Source of the DNA: JAYOEY01 sp038120295
GTDB taxonomy: Bacteria; Pseudomonadota; Alphaproteobacteria; MPNO01; UBA2964
Direction of reading: 5' to 3'
Assembly: GCA_038120295.1 (NCBI GenBank)
Contig: JAYOLL010000020.1
Span: 7,584-71,583 of the forward strand
DNA length: 64,000 bases
Positions 7,566 through 15,728 of this stretch are shown here, piece after piece. The notes below the pieces were generated by a model, which was not told where the DNA came from, searched no databases, and was given only the letters and a program-made list of their open reading frames with translations. The position numbers were made by a program, and so were the translations under genes. How positions within the stretch are numbered: the first letter of the stretch is position 1; each line of letters opens with the position of its first letter.

Positions 7566-7606
7566 TTGGCCGGGGCGGGGTTTTCCATCCCGACCCGGTC
7601 GATCAG
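7562..7606. terminator. hairpin between convergent genes
   Basis: Outer arms CTGAT and ATCAG and inner arms CCGGG-x-CGGG and CCCG-x-CCCGG enclose a TTTTCCAT loop. It lies in the 45-base gap between the convergent genes ending at 7565 and 7611, so it may stop transcription from both. It lacks a clear terminal T run. Confidence 0.45.
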
Positions 7607-7610
7607 CGTA

Positions 7611-8999
7611 TCAGACCGAAAGTAGAGCGGAGATCTCTCTGATATTACCAATCCCTTCCATCTGTGAGATCGCTTCGATCAGCGCCTCGGTTTTCTCTTG
7701 CGGCCAGTTCGCATACTTAGCGCAACCGCGGATCTTGTCGGCGACGTCATCGTAGGACATGGGCGCCTGCGGGCTGCCCAGCGGGTAGTCGGCGCGGCCT
7801 TCGTGCCGTGTGCCGTCGGAGCATTTGATTTCGATGAAGGTGGTGACGTTGGTGTAGTCGTCTCCGGCTTCGTCATAGCCGACATGATCGATGCGTCCCA
7901 TCATCTCCCGGATATCGGTGCGTCTGACCGTCTCATCGGTAAAGGAGTCAATCCCGGCGCGGCCTTCGATGGCGAGCGTGGCGAGAGCGAAGGGAATGGA
8001 AAAGCGCGCCTGCATTGAATCCTTCGGCAGGGCGGAGCGGAGCGTCCGTGCGGCTCTCTGGTTGGTGCGCGCCGTGACATGGGCAATATTCTCCGGCTTC
8101 AGCCCGTGCGTCTCGCGTAGCTCCGCGAACAAAGTCATCGCGGGGTGGACCAGCGAGCCGTTGGGCCAGGCCTTGATCCATGTGCCGGGGTCGATAATCG
8201 CCCAGGGTTTGCCGAGCTTCCCGGCGATGGCGTTCTCGATCCAGCCGCCCGCTGCCGCATCGATGAAGCCGGCGGGGGCCTCGAAGACATTGGGGCTCCC
8301 CGACAGGGCGGCTTTCGCGAGTTCCGCCGCAACGACACCGCCTTCGGCGGCGAGCCCGGTATGCATCTGCTCGACCATCGTGCCAAAGCTGGACCGAACA
8401 CCGGCCGACCGGCTGGACGCAAAGGTCAGCGCGCTGGCCATCTGCTCCCGATCAAGCCCAAGGATCGTCCCGGCGGCGACAGTTGCCCCGAACACGCCAA
8501 GTGTCGAGGTCACGTGAAACCCGCCCTGGTAGTGGCGGGCGTCGAGCGCGTGGTTGAGCTTGCAGGCCACTTCGCTGCCGGCGTGAAAGGCGACCGTAAC
8601 CGCCGCGCCGCCCGCGCCGGTTTCCTCGGCCAGAGCGATGATAGCGGCCAGTACGCCGGCGCTCGCATGAAGCCCGCCGTTTCGGTCCGGCGTTGCCTGC
8701 GGCGCGGTGTCGTCGAAATTGTCGACATGCATGGCGGTGCCGTTGAACAGCGCCGCCGCGGCCGGGGCGGTTCGCCTTGCGGTCGCGAAACAGGATGATG
8801 CACCTTTGGCGCTATTCCGGTCGGCATAATCCCCGAGGATATCGCAGACCGGCGACCGCGCCCCTGCCAGCGCGAGGCCCAGCGTATCCAGCATGTGGAT
8901 CCGGCCGCGTTCTATCACGTTCTCCGGAATATCGGAGAGCGTAAGCCCTGCGGCAAAATCGACGATTTCCCGGGTAATCGGGTAGGGAGCGTCTGTCAT
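7611..8999 (-). CDS. MmgE/PrpD family protein
   Basis: A 462-residue protein of the MmgE/PrpD family, which includes 2-methylcitrate dehydratase and cis-aconitate decarboxylase. The N-terminal helical part has HMLDTLGLALAGARSP and NGTAMHVDNFDDT, and the central part has the conserved GGFHVTSTLGVFGATVAAG region. The family fold is clear; the reaction is not, since many members act on unknown tricarboxylate-like substrates. ATG 8999 fits the family start; an upstream in-frame start at 9041 lacks support. It is divergent from the ThDP-enzyme gene at 9110, with 110 bases between them that must hold both promoters. No prpBC-like genes are nearby, so a methylcitrate role is unlikely. Confidence 0.85.
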   Translation of the reverse strand: MTDAPYPITREIVDFAAGLTLSDIPENVIERGRIHMLDTLGLALAGARSPVCDILGDYADRNSAKGASSCFATARRTAPAAAALFNGTAMHVDNFDDTAPQATPDRNGGLHASAGVLAAIIALAEETGAGGAAVTVAFHAGSEVACKLNHALDARHYQGGFHVTSTLGVFGATVAAGTILGLDREQMASALTFASSRSAGVRSSFGTMVEQMHTGLAAEGGVVAAELAKAALSGSPNVFEAPAGFIDAAAGGWIENAIAGKLGKPWAIIDPGTWIKAWPNGSLVHPAMTLFAELRETHGLKPENIAHVTARTNQRAARTLRSALPKDSMQARFSIPFALATLAIEGRAGIDSFTDETVRRTDIREMMGRIDHVGYDEAGDDYTNVTTFIEIKCSDGTRHEGRADYPLGSPQAPMSYDDVADKIRGCAKYANWPQEKTEALIEAISQMEGIGNIREISALLSV

Positions 9000-9109
9000 G
9001 GTGCGGCTCTGCTGTACGGCGATTGCCACATCAACTAACATCGCCGCCGTTCCGTCAACCCGCGCTCGGTAGCTGACAGCCCGGTCGCAATTCAGCCTTC
9101 AGGATCGTC

Positions 9110-10714
9110 ATGAACTGCGCCGCCGTCATCGCCCGCTACCTTTCCGCCGCCGGGATCAATCACGTGTTCGGATATCCGGGCGATCCAAACGTGGAACTGA
9201 TGGAAACGCTCAGGACCGAGGGCGTGAATTTCGTCCTCACGCGGCGCGAAGGGACGGCAGGACTGATGGCGGAGGCCTACGGGCAGATCACCGGACTTCC
9301 CGGCGTGTGCATGACGACACTGGGGCCGGGTTCGTCCAACCTGACCAACGCGGTGGCCGGAGCGCTGCTCGACCGGATCCCGATGCTGGCCATTTCGGGC
9401 CAGATCGAGGGCAAGCGGGTGCGTACTTTCACCCATCAGGTGCTCAATCACGACCTGATGTTCGGCCCGATCTCAAAATGGACCACCGATATCAGGACCG
9501 ACACGGTCGGTCAGGTGATGCGCCGAGCCTTGCGCACAGCCGTCGCCGAACGGCCCGGCCCGGTTCATATCTCGACGCCGGCCGACGTGATCGGAGCGGA
9601 AGCAAGCGACAATGCGATCGAGCTGCCGCCGTTGAAAGCAACACAGCAGGGGCTTTCTGTCTTTTCGTCAGAAGCGGGCGCCGATCCGGCGAAGACGGTC
9701 GCTGCCGCGCGCAAGCCCGTCATCCTTGCCGGCATTGCTGCCGTGCGCGCCGGTGCAGGCTCTTCGGTGACGCGGCTTGCTGAGGCTTTGGGCTGTCCGG
9801 TTGTCGTTGCACCCATGGCGAAGGGAATAGTCGATGAGGACCATCCGAACTTCGCCGGCACACTCGACATGGCGTGCAACGACTATATGTGGGATTTCCT
9901 CGGCACGGCCGATCTGATTCTGGCCGTCGGGTTCGACGCGGTCGAACTGATCAAGCCCTGGTCGCCCTCCGCACCGGTTATCCATATCGACATGACGCCT
10001 AATACCGACCAGATCTACCCGGCGACGATCGAACTGGTGGGGCCGATCGGCGAAGCGCTGGATTTTCTGTCCGACGGATTTTCCGGTGAATCGCGCTGGG
10101 ACGACGCGGATATCAGGCGCCACCGTAAAGGGCTTTTCGAGGCCTATTACGCCGGGCGCGTGCCTGGCAAGCTCAACCCGACCGACGTCATCGACGTTGT
10201 ACGGGCTGCCATGCAGCGGGATACCGTCGTTACCAGCGATGTCGGCTCGCACAAGCTGCTGGTCGGTCAGGGCTGGAAGACACATGCGCCGAAGGGCGTG
10301 CTGATGACCAACGGGCTGTCCTCCATGGGCTATTCGCTGCCGGCGGCGATGACGGCGCGGCTGATCGACCGGACCCGGCCAGTGGTGTGTTTTACCGGAG
10401 ATGGCGGGCTCGCCATGGTGCAGGGCGAATTGCGGCTGGCGTCTTCGCTGGGACTCGATTTCACCGTCGTGGTGTTCTGCGACAACAGTTTGAACCGGAT
10501 CGAGCTCAAGCAGATGGCCCGGCAATATCCCAGCTGGGGCACGCTGATCGAGCCCACCGATATCGTACAGTTGGCGGAATCGATGGGCTGTGCGGGGGTG
10601 GCGACAGACAGCGCCGACGGGCTCGCGAAGATCCTCGCCGATGGCGGCCCGGACGACCGGCCGCTGGTCATCGGCGCGACCATCGATCCGGCGCAGTACG
10701 CCGCCCAGTTCTGA
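9110..10714 (+). CDS. ThDP-dependent enzyme, acetolactate synthase-like
   Basis: A 534-residue thiamine diphosphate enzyme with the three-domain plan of acetolactate synthase, oxalyl-CoA decarboxylase and related proteins. Seen: VFGYPGDPNVELM near residues 19-31, the cofactor-activating Glu in TRREGTAGLMAEAYG (about residue 48), a central FAD/nucleotide-type domain, and the Mg-ThDP motif GDGGLAMVQGEL ending at CDNSLN. The gene stands alone and not next to an ilvH regulatory subunit, so a biosynthetic IlvB role is unlikely. A 2-oxo acid decarboxylase or carboligase is more likely. AGGATC precedes the ATG. Confidence 0.8.
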   Translation: MNCAAVIARYLSAAGINHVFGYPGDPNVELMETLRTEGVNFVLTRREGTAGLMAEAYGQITGLPGVCMTTLGPGSSNLTNAVAGALLDRIPMLAISGQIEGKRVRTFTHQVLNHDLMFGPISKWTTDIRTDTVGQVMRRALRTAVAERPGPVHISTPADVIGAEASDNAIELPPLKATQQGLSVFSSEAGADPAKTVAAARKPVILAGIAAVRAGAGSSVTRLAEALGCPVVVAPMAKGIVDEDHPNFAGTLDMACNDYMWDFLGTADLILAVGFDAVELIKPWSPSAPVIHIDMTPNTDQIYPATIELVGPIGEALDFLSDGFSGESRWDDADIRRHRKGLFEAYYAGRVPGKLNPTDVIDVVRAAMQRDTVVTSDVGSHKLLVGQGWKTHAPKGVLMTNGLSSMGYSLPAAMTARLIDRTRPVVCFTGDGGLAMVQGELRLASSLGLDFTVVVFCDNSLNRIELKQMARQYPSWGTLIEPTDIVQLAESMGCAGVATDSADGLAKILADGGPDDRPLVIGATIDPAQYAAQF

Positions 10715-10859
10715 ATTTCGGTCAGAACACCGCCGGTTATCCACAGAAATCCCGATGCCACGGCCGCGTTAACCAAGCGCCTTAAATTTTCGCCAACCCG
10801 ATTCGGGGAGACTCGGGCGCGAATTCACTTGAACCATCGAACAGGAGATCAGGGCTCAC

Positions 10860-11192
10860 ATGGCGGGCGCCACGGAAATCTATATCTGCAAGCCGGGGCA
10901 GGAGATCAAGGAAGGCAGGGTTGAATACGCCGATCTGGAAACGCGTGCCGAAGCGGCGTCAGATGCCGAGCGAAGATGCAGTGCTGACCCGACGATTGGA
11001 AAGATCGCCTATTACCGCCTGTCCGAGGATGGCGGATTCAAAACCCTTTACAGTTACGACAATCCTGACGCCGAACAGCCGAAACCCGCGCGACGAGCTG
11101 CGGCACAACCTGCGCGCTCCGGCCGGCGCCAGCCTGTCCAGAGACGCCGGTCCCTGTTCGAACGGGTCAGAACGTTTCTCGAAGAAGATTAG
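10860..11192 (+). CDS. hypothetical protein with basic C-terminus
   Basis: A 110-residue protein I do not recognise. The first 75 residues look folded (TEIYICKPGQEIKEG, then an acidic helix and IAYYRLSEDGGFKTLYSY). Residues 76-100 are Pro-, Ala- and Arg-rich and probably disordered, and the end is SLFERVRTFLEED. There is no signal peptide or membrane segment. AGGAG lies 12 bases before the ATG, and the reading frame uses the same codons as its neighbours, so it is probably real. Two strong G/C palindromes follow the stop. Confidence 0.55.
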   Translation: MAGATEIYICKPGQEIKEGRVEYADLETRAEAASDAERRCSADPTIGKIAYYRLSEDGGFKTLYSYDNPDAEQPKPARRAAAQPARSGRRQPVQRRRSLFERVRTFLEED

Positions 11193-11225
11193 GCAGCGTT
11201 TCCGGCTGCACCACCTCTTCCATTT

Positions 11226-11322
11226 CCCTCCCCCGCGGGCGAGGGAGGGGACTCCACATGCGCCGCTTTTCCTCCGGAGACTCCCTCCCCCGGTTCTGGG
11301 GGAGGGTCGGGGAGGGGGTTAA
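11226..11322. repeat. two GC-rich hairpins after 11192
   Basis: Hairpin one pairs CCCTCCC at 11226 with GGGAGGG near 11243; hairpin two pairs CCCTCCCCC (11283-11291) with GGGGGAGGG (11298-11306), followed by a further G-rich arm. They lie between the convergent genes ending at 11192 and 11337, and match the C/T-to-G/A palindromes at 2244 and 39485. Confidence 0.65.
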
Positions 11323-11336
11323 CGCCGCCTGCTTAA

Positions 11337-11672
11337 CTATTCCAGCCCGTCCACAGGTACTCTTCCGTCGCGGGATTCGATCTCGATCACCCACAGATCC
11401 GGATCGCGCGAAACTGTTCGGCGGATCTGCTCGTCTGCGGTCGGTTCGTCGATGATTTCTTCCTTGTGGGCCGGATACCAGGACAGGTTGCCGTCCAGAT
11501 CGCGCATCTGCGACAGCAGCCGACAGCCGACGCCCGCCTGGTAGATTTTCAGCATCACCGTGCCGCCCATCCTCTCGCCCCGGTTGACGACGGTCACGGG
11601 AATGCCTTCCGCCATGCATCGGCGCAGATGCGCGTCCACCCAGATATGGGTGGGGAGTCTGTCGTCCTCCAT
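11337..11672 (-). CDS. DUF1491 family protein
   Basis: A 111-residue protein matching the alphaproteobacterial DUF1491 pattern: LPTHIWVDAHLRRCMAEG at the start, VVNRGERMGGTVMLKI in the middle and DPDLWVIEIESRDGR at the end. The function of the family is unknown. It starts two bases after the stop of the VOC gene and is the last gene of a four-gene minus-strand operon. DUF1491 genes occur in unrelated settings, so its place here does not tie it to the VOC protein's substrate. Confidence 0.8.
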   Translation of the reverse strand: MEDDRLPTHIWVDAHLRRCMAEGIPVTVVNRGERMGGTVMLKIYQAGVGCRLLSQMRDLDGNLSWYPAHKEEIIDEPTADEQIRRTVSRDPDLWVIEIESRDGRVPVDGLE

Positions 11673-11674
11673 TC

Positions 11675-12913
11675 CTAACCCAGAGGTCCCAGGAACGGCT
11701 CACCCATATAGCTGTCGCTGGTGGCTTCGAGCGTTTCCGGCCAGACACCCGGCGTCACCTTGCGGCGCTGATTGGCAGGGCGTGGCTTTCCGTCCCAGCC
11801 GACCTGTTCCATGGTGGCGTAGAGCTGGATCAGCGAGCCGTCCGGGTCCTGGACGAAGGCCGTGTAGTCGATGCCCGGATACAGTTCCTGCGGAATGTCC
11901 TCGCGCACCGTGTAGCCATGTTCGTCACGGAAAAACCCAACGGCGTCGCGAAGCTGCCGGTAATTGCCGAGCCGGACTGCGAAGGCGAAGTGCAACGTAT
12001 CTTCTCGACAGTCTAGTTCCTTCCGGAGCGCTACGGGATAGAGCGCCAAGGAGTGGTGCTCGGTGTTGTTGCGCAGGAAGACGCAGCGATGGCCCCTGTA
12101 GTCGATTTCCTCGGTCGGGATGAAGCCGAGCCTGTCGCGGTAGAACGTCAGCGAGGCGTCTATGTCCTCGCAGAACAGCCTGACCGGGCCGATCTTGGTA
12201 ATCTTGAAGGGACGGCCCAGCAGGACCCCGTCGACGTCGTATTTTTCTTCCATCGGCTCGATATCGCGATAGCCGGTGGAGAAATCAGAGCCGCGTTCGA
12301 GCGCATCGCACACTTCGCGGTATTCGGAAATCTGCGGCAGGTCGGCGATCTCCCGGAATTCGCGGTCATGCATGTCCCACGGCTTGGAAAGCCCGTCCCA
12401 GCCTATCTGTTCGATTCCGTAATAGAGCTCGTTCTGGAAATGGTCGGGGTCCATCAGGTAGGTGTGCCAGTTCGACCCCGGCATGTCCCGCCCGGCGCGG
12501 ACCATGGTGCAGCCCTGCCCGGTCAGCCAGTGATGGCCGTTGACCACTTCGGCCAGCGTGCCGCACTGCCAGGTGATCTGGTTGACGGTGACGTTCTCCC
12601 GCCAGCGTCCGAGCCTATCCGTCGCGCCGCGATAGCCGTGATTGTAGAGCACGAAAGCGTGGTGATCGTGTGAATAGCGGAAGAAGAAACCGCGCGGGTC
12701 GCCGTACTGCTTCAGCTCGTCGGGAATTTCGCGCCCTTCCGGGTACGGGTCGCGGATATCGACGATCCTGAAACCCAGAAGCGAATGATAGAAATGCAGG
12801 CATTCGGTCATCTTCAGCGCGTTCATGCCGAAATGGCCGAGCCGCCTGATCTTGAACGGGCGGTCCAGCAGGATACCGCCGACATTGTATTTCCCGTCGA
12901 TACTGTCGAGCAC
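11675..12913 (-). CDS. double VOC-domain protein (extradiol-dioxygenase-like)
   Basis: A 412-residue protein with two vicinal-oxygen-chelate modules. Module one spans about residues 20-190 (RLGHFGMNALKM ... HTYLMDPDHFQNELYY), with candidate metal ligands His in GHFG and HTYL and Glu in NELYY. Module two spans about 225-385 (IGPVRLFCEDIDASLTFY ... FVQDPDGSLIQLYA). Such pairs make extradiol dioxygenases or related lyases. Module two lacks the matching His at its first position, so the active site is probably in module one. The start is GTG 12913, with GGGGAG eight bases ahead. Upstream genes are an epimerase and an EamA transporter, so a catechol-like or modified-sugar substrate is possible. 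Confidence 0.75.
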   Translation of the reverse strand: MLDSIDGKYNVGGILLDRPFKIRRLGHFGMNALKMTECLHFYHSLLGFRIVDIRDPYPEGREIPDELKQYGDPRGFFFRYSHDHHAFVLYNHGYRGATDRLGRWRENVTVNQITWQCGTLAEVVNGHHWLTGQGCTMVRAGRDMPGSNWHTYLMDPDHFQNELYYGIEQIGWDGLSKPWDMHDREFREIADLPQISEYREVCDALERGSDFSTGYRDIEPMEEKYDVDGVLLGRPFKITKIGPVRLFCEDIDASLTFYRDRLGFIPTEEIDYRGHRCVFLRNNTEHHSLALYPVALRKELDCREDTLHFAFAVRLGNYRQLRDAVGFFRDEHGYTVREDIPQELYPGIDYTAFVQDPDGSLIQLYATMEQVGWDGKPRPANQRRKVTPGVWPETLEATSDSYMGEPFLGPLG

Positions 12914-12929
12914 GGTCGATCTCCCCGGT

Positions 12930-13874
12930 TTAGCGGCCCATCTGCGCCTTCGCGTCCGCGATATAATCGGCGAACGCGTCTGACAGCGAAAATTCCGGCT
13001 TCCAGCCAAGGACATTTTCCGCCCGCTCGATATCGAGCGGGATCGCCCGGTTGACCGGCGGTGTGCTGGGGACGATCTCGACTTTGAGGTCGGGCAGGTG
13101 TCCGCGGATGGTTTCGACCAGCTCGTCGAAGCTGGTGACGAAGGGGTAGGCGACGTTGAACTGGATCTCCTTCGGCGCCTCGATGGTGGCGGCGAGGTCG
13201 ATCGCTCGGCCTGTGTCCTTCGAATAGAGATAGACGAAATCCATCGTCTGTTCCTCGGGGATGCGGGCAGGCTCTCCCGTTATGCCCGCCATGACGAGGT
13301 CCTGCACCTTCTGTCCGCCGCCCGAGCCGCCCCAGAAATGTCCCATACCGAACACGTTCCCGAGCCGGAGCATCAGCAGTTCGAAACCCGCGTCGGCCTG
13401 ATAGGCTTCCCAGATCATTTCCTGCGACACCTTCGAGTTGCTGTAGGCCGTGCCCTGACCGAGAGGCGCGGTTTCGGGTACCGGGTTCTCGGTGATGCGC
13501 CGCCAGTCATAGACGCCGAACGTCGAAATATGGACGACCCGCTTGAGCCCGGTCAGCCGCGCCGCCTCCGCCGCATTCAGCGTACCGCCGATATTGATGG
13601 CGTAACCGTTATGGATCGGGTTGCCGACCGATTTTCCAATCAGCGCCGCGCTGTGTACCAGCGTGTCGGCCTCGTGCATATCGATGGCCTGGATCAGGCC
13701 CGCAATATTGCGGATATCGTCGCGGATCTGGACGAATTCGGCGTTGCCGAGCCTGGCGCGGATAAAATCCTCGCGCGGAATCGGGTCGATGAACACGACC
13801 TTCTCGCCGCGGCGGACGGCCTGTTGCGCGAACGACGTGCCGACCAGCCCGGCGGCGGTGATAATGGTGGTCAT
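12930..13874 (-). CDS. NAD-dependent epimerase/dehydratase family protein
   Basis: A 314-residue extended short-chain dehydrogenase. The N-terminal Rossmann motif is slightly altered, TAAGLVGTSFAQ instead of TGxxGxxG, and the catalytic Ser-Tyr-Lys set is present as the HISTFGVYD region and YSNSK. The gene overlaps the upstream EamA transporter by four bases (ATGA) and is preceded by GGGGAG; the VOC gene follows 16 bases later. Substrates are usually NDP-sugars or related polyols, or in catabolic operons sugar acids and lignin-type compounds. The altered first Gly position may change cofactor affinity but does not rule out NAD binding. Confidence 0.8.
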   Translation of the reverse strand: MTTIITAAGLVGTSFAQQAVRRGEKVVFIDPIPREDFIRARLGNAEFVQIRDDIRNIAGLIQAIDMHEADTLVHSAALIGKSVGNPIHNGYAINIGGTLNAAEAARLTGLKRVVHISTFGVYDWRRITENPVPETAPLGQGTAYSNSKVSQEMIWEAYQADAGFELLMLRLGNVFGMGHFWGGSGGGQKVQDLVMAGITGEPARIPEEQTMDFVYLYSKDTGRAIDLAATIEAPKEIQFNVAYPFVTSFDELVETIRGHLPDLKVEIVPSTPPVNRAIPLDIERAENVLGWKPEFSLSDAFADYIADAKAQMGR

Positions 13875-14794
13875 GAAGCACTCCCCTCGATTTTCTTTTT
13901 TCTGGCATCGGCCCGAAGCAGATACAGGCTCGACCCGATGATAACTGTCGCGCCGATATAGCTCCAGATGCCCGGCACCTCCGAAAACCAGAGAATTCCC
14001 AGGATAAAGGAATAGACGATCCGCATGTGGTCGAACGGCATGACGAAGCTGGTTTCGCCCAGCCCGATCCCGTGGGTGAAAAGCCCCTGTCCGACGATCC
14101 CCAGCGTGCCGGTCAGGATCAGCAGGGCCAGCTCCGTACCGGTCGGGGTCTGCCAGGTAATCATCGCCGGGATAAAGGAGAACAGCGTCGTGAACAGCGC
14201 GAAATAGAACATGATCGTCACGGTCTGTTCCGTGCGGCTCAGAAGCTTGATGGTCAGCACCACCATAACGCCGAAGAACGTGCCTGCGAGCGCCGACAGC
14301 GCCCAGGGATCGAACCCTTCGGTGAAGGGCTTGGTGATCATCAATATGCCGCCGAACCCGACCAGCGCTGCGACGCCCCGGTCGAGACCGAATTTCTCGC
14401 CCAGGAAAAGGACGGCGACGACGATCATGATGATCGGCCGGGAAAACTGGATGGTGACGGTATCGGCAAGGGAAATGTGGATCAGCGCGAAGAAAAAACA
14501 CAGATTGCCCATGAATCCGACGAATCCGCGCGCCCCGTGCAGGTATAGCTTCTCCGTCCGAAGAATGCGGAACCCCATCTTCCAGACCAGCGGCAGGATC
14601 ACCAGTAATCCGGCGAGGAAACGTACGAACAGGACTTCGAAGGCCGGCAGCGTCTTGCCGAGATGTTTGACCAGCGCCGCCATGACGATCAGCAGAAAGG
14701 CGCCCACCACCACGAAGCACGCGCCCCTGATATTGCCGGAGAGCCCGTTCCACCAGGCGAGCGGTCCTGTCGGGGCGGATGGTTCGGAAGTCAT
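13871..14794 (-). CDS. EamA/DMT-family transporter
   Basis: A 307-residue integral membrane protein with ten predicted helices arranged as two EamA repeats, the drug/metabolite transporter plan. Repeat one contains VRFLAGLLVILPLVW and SLADTVTIQFSRPIIM; repeat two contains ETSFVMPFDHMRIVYSF. The substrate is unknown. Its four-base overlap with the epimerase gene shows that they are translated as a unit, so it probably moves the substrate or product of the epimerase and VOC proteins. ATG 14794 is used; a GTG at 14806 is equally possible because neither has a clear ribosome-binding site. Confidence 0.85.
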   Translation of the reverse strand: MTSEPSAPTGPLAWWNGLSGNIRGACFVVVGAFLLIVMAALVKHLGKTLPAFEVLFVRFLAGLLVILPLVWKMGFRILRTEKLYLHGARGFVGFMGNLCFFFALIHISLADTVTIQFSRPIIMIVVAVLFLGEKFGLDRGVAALVGFGGILMITKPFTEGFDPWALSALAGTFFGVMVVLTIKLLSRTEQTVTIMFYFALFTTLFSFIPAMITWQTPTGTELALLILTGTLGIVGQGLFTHGIGLGETSFVMPFDHMRIVYSFILGILWFSEVPGIWSYIGATVIIGSSLYLLRADARKKKIEGSAS

Positions 14795-14936
14795 GCGTGG
14801 CGTCACCGGAAAGCCGGACGGGATGCCGGCGAATGCTGAAGGCGAGAGTGCGCATCAACGCGGCATTCTGTCAATTTCGGTATGCGCGATGGCGTTCGCG
14901 TTTCATACTAAGCAAGCGAATTCAGGGAGAGAACGA

Positions 14937-15725
14937 ATGACGGGTATCGGGAAACTTGACGGCGGTGTCGCCATTGTCACGGGTGGGGGCGGTGCGATCG
15001 GCGGCGCTTCCAGCCGGCTTCTGGCGTCCGAGGGGGCGGCGGTGCTGGTCGCCGATGCGAATTTGGCCGGCGCGCAGGCGGTGGCGTCGGATATCGCTGC
15101 AGCGGGCGGGACGGCAAAGCCCTTTCAACTCGACGTGTCCGATCCGGCGCAGGCCGAAGCCGCCGTGGCCGCGGCGGTCGACGCATTCGGCGGGCTTTCG
15201 GTTCTGGTCAATGTCGCAGCGGCGGTGACGCCCGACGCGCCGGTGGACAAGCTGCCTCTGGAAGAATGGAGCCAGGCTTTTGCGGTCAACCTGACCGGCC
15301 CGTTCCTGATGGCGAAATACGCGATCCCGCATATGCGGAAAGGCGGCGGCGCCATCGTCAACATGGCGTCGCAACTTGGCACGATCGGCGTGCCCAACCG
15401 CTCGGCCTACTGCACGACCAAGGCCGGGCTGATCCACCTGACCACGATACTCGCGGCGGAAGTCGCCGCCGACAATATCCGGGTCAATTCGATTTCGCCG
15501 GGCGTGATCGAAACGCCAAGAACGCGCCGACGCTTCGACACGGCTGAAGAATTTCACGAGGCGCGCGGCTATCTTCATATGCTGGGCCGCGTTGGTCAGC
15601 CGGAAGAGGTGGCCAAGGCGGTGCTGTTTCTGGCGTCCGACGATGCGTCTTTCACGACCGCGACGGATCTGCTGGTCGATGGCGGCTATATCTACCTCAA
15701 GCGCAATGACCGAAAGGACGGCTGA
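14937..15725 (+). CDS. SDR family oxidoreductase
   Basis: A 262-residue classical short-chain dehydrogenase: NAD(P)-binding TGGGGAIG near the N-terminus, the NVAA structural motif at about 95, Ser near 145 in NMASQLG, and YCTTK as the catalytic Tyr-Lys. The C-terminal LASDDASFTTATDLLVDGG is typical. GGGAGAG precedes ATG 14937. The next gene, an aldo/keto reductase, follows after only three bases, so the two are co-transcribed. It is divergent from the EamA/epimerase/VOC operon across about 140 bases, which may place both operons under shared control. Confidence 0.9.
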   Translation: MTGIGKLDGGVAIVTGGGGAIGGASSRLLASEGAAVLVADANLAGAQAVASDIAAAGGTAKPFQLDVSDPAQAEAAVAAAVDAFGGLSVLVNVAAAVTPDAPVDKLPLEEWSQAFAVNLTGPFLMAKYAIPHMRKGGGAIVNMASQLGTIGVPNRSAYCTTKAGLIHLTTILAAEVAADNIRVNSISPGVIETPRTRRRFDTAEEFHEARGYLHMLGRVGQPEEVAKAVLFLASDDASFTTATDLLVDGGYIYLKRNDRKDG

Positions 15726-15728
15726 TCG

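Noticed and set aside
10737..10745. Perfect DnaA-box-like TTATCCACA
   Set aside because: It is a single 9-mer in a 145-base intergenic region with no cluster, no AT-rich unwinding element and no dnaA, gidA or parAB genes nearby; one copy is expected by chance.
12930..14858. One continuous 642-codon open frame covering the epimerase and most of the transporter
   Set aside because: The upstream half is a high-GC shadow of the transporter in another frame. The epimerase has its own GGGGAG-preceded ATG at 13874 and a four-base overlap with the transporter.
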